Assembly: GCF_022201045.2 (NCBI RefSeq)
Contig: NC_068559.1
Span: 28,589,501-28,653,500, forward strand
Length of the DNA: 64,000 bases
Direction of reading: 5' to 3'
Origin: Citrus sinensis
Lineage: Eukaryota > Streptophyta > Magnoliopsida > Sapindales > Rutaceae
In this document: one piece after another, positions 62,701 to 64,000 of the stretch
Position numbering within the stretch: position 1 is the first letter of the stretch
Layout of the letters: every line of letters begins with the position of its first letter
Notes under the pieces: model-generated
The model's database searches: none
What the model saw: the letters and a program-made list of their open reading frames with translations, nothing else
What the model was told of the DNA's origin: nothing
Program-made: the position numbers and the translations under genes

Positions 62701-64000
62701 TATAATTCAATATTTGAACATTAAGTTATGTTCTTCTTCTCCACCTCTTTCTATTTTTTTAGCCATTCTGTTTACAACTTTTAAAGTGTTGCTGTGTATG
62801 TGATACTTTTGTGATTGCTGCTACATATAAGGTTGAAGATGCTATTGTGCTTGCACTAGCCCAACAGCGGCGTGCAAATTCTCTTAGAGTATCGATCTCA
62901 GGTGTGCCTTAAATAACTGAGGGACATGCCAAATTTCTGTGAATATTAGTCTCTCTCCTTTGTGTTCATCTTAATGCTTACTTTTCATTCATTCCCATTG
63001 CTTTCAGATATCAAATCTCCTGGCGATCCAAAGTTTATGGAGGCATTTGGTGAGTTGTAGCTTTAATAGCACATGTAATGTCCACTCTGATGAGGAGTTT
63101 AATCAATTCATTTAAGATTTCCCAGTCTGTGGTCAAAGATTGCAGTATGACTTTTGATGGTCAGTGGTTAAAAGAATTATATGATTAGAGCGACTTGTGT
63201 GCTTGAGTGCATAATTGGAATGTGTTTGATGTTAGACATATGAGCACAAATACATTTTTAAGGGTCATAATCTATCATCAAGTTTGAGAATTTCTCAGGT
63301 ATTTCAGGTACATGCTATTTGCAGTTGTTTATCTAAATGTGAACTTGGAGATTGTCTTCACAGAACTGAGTGCTAATCAGTACATATTTTCATCTTCAAA
63401 TCTTAAGTGTTTTGAATTGTCATTGGTCCATAAGAATGAGATCAACCCTTGTATTCTTGCAGAACTTAGCCCAGAGGAGTCGGAGGATGTTCTATTCAAG
63501 GAGGTTGGCATTTATTTCTTGTGCTTCTGTTTTCACATAATCCATGTCAATTATGGATTATGTGAAAGCTTATGTTTTCCCAGGCATTCTTGTTAAAGCT
63601 TATGAAGGATTACTGTTGGAAGGATTAATTGGCTTTTTTTTAATTCGATTGTGTTAATTTTTTTGCTTTCATATTGGGAAAAGGATCAAGATCTCAACTA
63701 ATGATGGGATTTCCTTTCGATACACTCAAATTAACCTCTAGGTTTGTGGGAGAATCAAATAGTATCTACCACCTTATAAAAGATACTATATTCCTTTTTC
63801 TGTTCCCCACCCCCCCACCAACCCCCAAAAGAATGTTTAATTTTGGCTTTGTTCTCCCACCATCACAGAAGGAAGGGAAAAGATTGTCCTGCCTTTTACC
63901 AGAGCTGTATAAGAAATTCATATTTTCCCAAATATTGTAGTCCCTCAGCGATCTAGCCACAGATGGATGTTTCCTGGTTAAAATAGTCACCATATAAACA
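59737..64000 (+). CDS. SCD2: SCD2-type coiled-coil protein, 5' part (15 exons visible)
   Basis: Exons 59737-60120, 60208-60386, 60495-60552, 60692-60733, 60824-60886, 61027-61076, 61166-61193, 61433-61507, 61628-61738, 61811-61871, 62257-62373, 62533-62654, 62832-62901, 63008-63049 and 63463-63503 are in phase; the 3' end lies beyond the window. The N-terminus ([16 protein letters not shown]) is disordered, with a [20 protein letters not shown] helix and an acidic run. A coiled coil (about 200-350: [32 protein letters not shown] and more) leads into the conserved [38 protein letters not shown] and [16 protein letters not shown] blocks. This is STOMATAL CYTOKINESIS DEFECTIVE 2, which with SCD1 acts in clathrin-linked membrane traffic and cell-plate formation. 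The donor after exon 11 is GC (GAGAAAG then GCTAGT); the neighbouring GT would give a stop at once. Confidence 0.92.

Overview
The window looks like nuclear DNA from a dicot plant. It is AT-rich, its genes are split by short introns with GT-AG borders, and every recognised protein belongs to a plant family. A rosid such as Citrus is my guess; the sequence alone does not prove it. No CRISPR array, operon or bacterial feature is present.

Layout, left to right. (1) 4412-11288 (+): a four-exon LAX PANICLE 2-like regulator with a very long last intron of about 5.4 kb. (2) 15966-16880 (-): a single-exon SAM-domain protein. (3) 18741-21164 (+): a six-exon FUS3-type B3 transcription factor. (4) 22008-31002: a complete-length Ty1/copia retrotransposon on the minus strand, with 1551-bp LTRs, an AGTAG target duplication, a PBS and a PPT, but a broken pol gene. 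(5) 31810-34170 (-): a six-exon bHLH factor. (6) 37640-42438 (+): two decayed, tandemly arranged copies of a poly(A) polymerase / tRNA nucleotidyltransferase family gene. (7) 43498-45081 (-): a GDSL esterase/lipase gene with a frameshift beside the catalytic GDS block and a GC splice donor, probably a pseudogene. (8) 46750-48412 (+): a plastid acyl carrier protein. (9) 51316-56261 (+): an 11-exon RNA polymerase II CTD phosphatase, CPL3 type. (10) 59737 to the right edge (+): the first 15 exons of an SCD2-type coiled-coil protein, with the 3' end outside the window.

Between the genes lie small mobile elements: two SINE-like insertions with clear target duplications, a 0.94-kb foldback element, several MITE-like elements, and a 1.3-kb AT-only tandem array (unit about 95 bp) with an inverted copy at its left end.

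The genes do not form a pathway. Three encode developmental regulators (LAX2-like, FUS3-like, bHLH), one acts in plastid fatty acid synthesis, one in transcription and RNA processing, and one in membrane traffic and cytokinesis. Exon borders were worked out by hand from splice motifs, phase and family conservation; for the complete genes (LAX2-like, FUS3-like, bHLH, ACP, CPL3) the exon lengths join in frame to a stop. I found no convincing undescribed biological system. The best leads are the structural oddities listed under findings.
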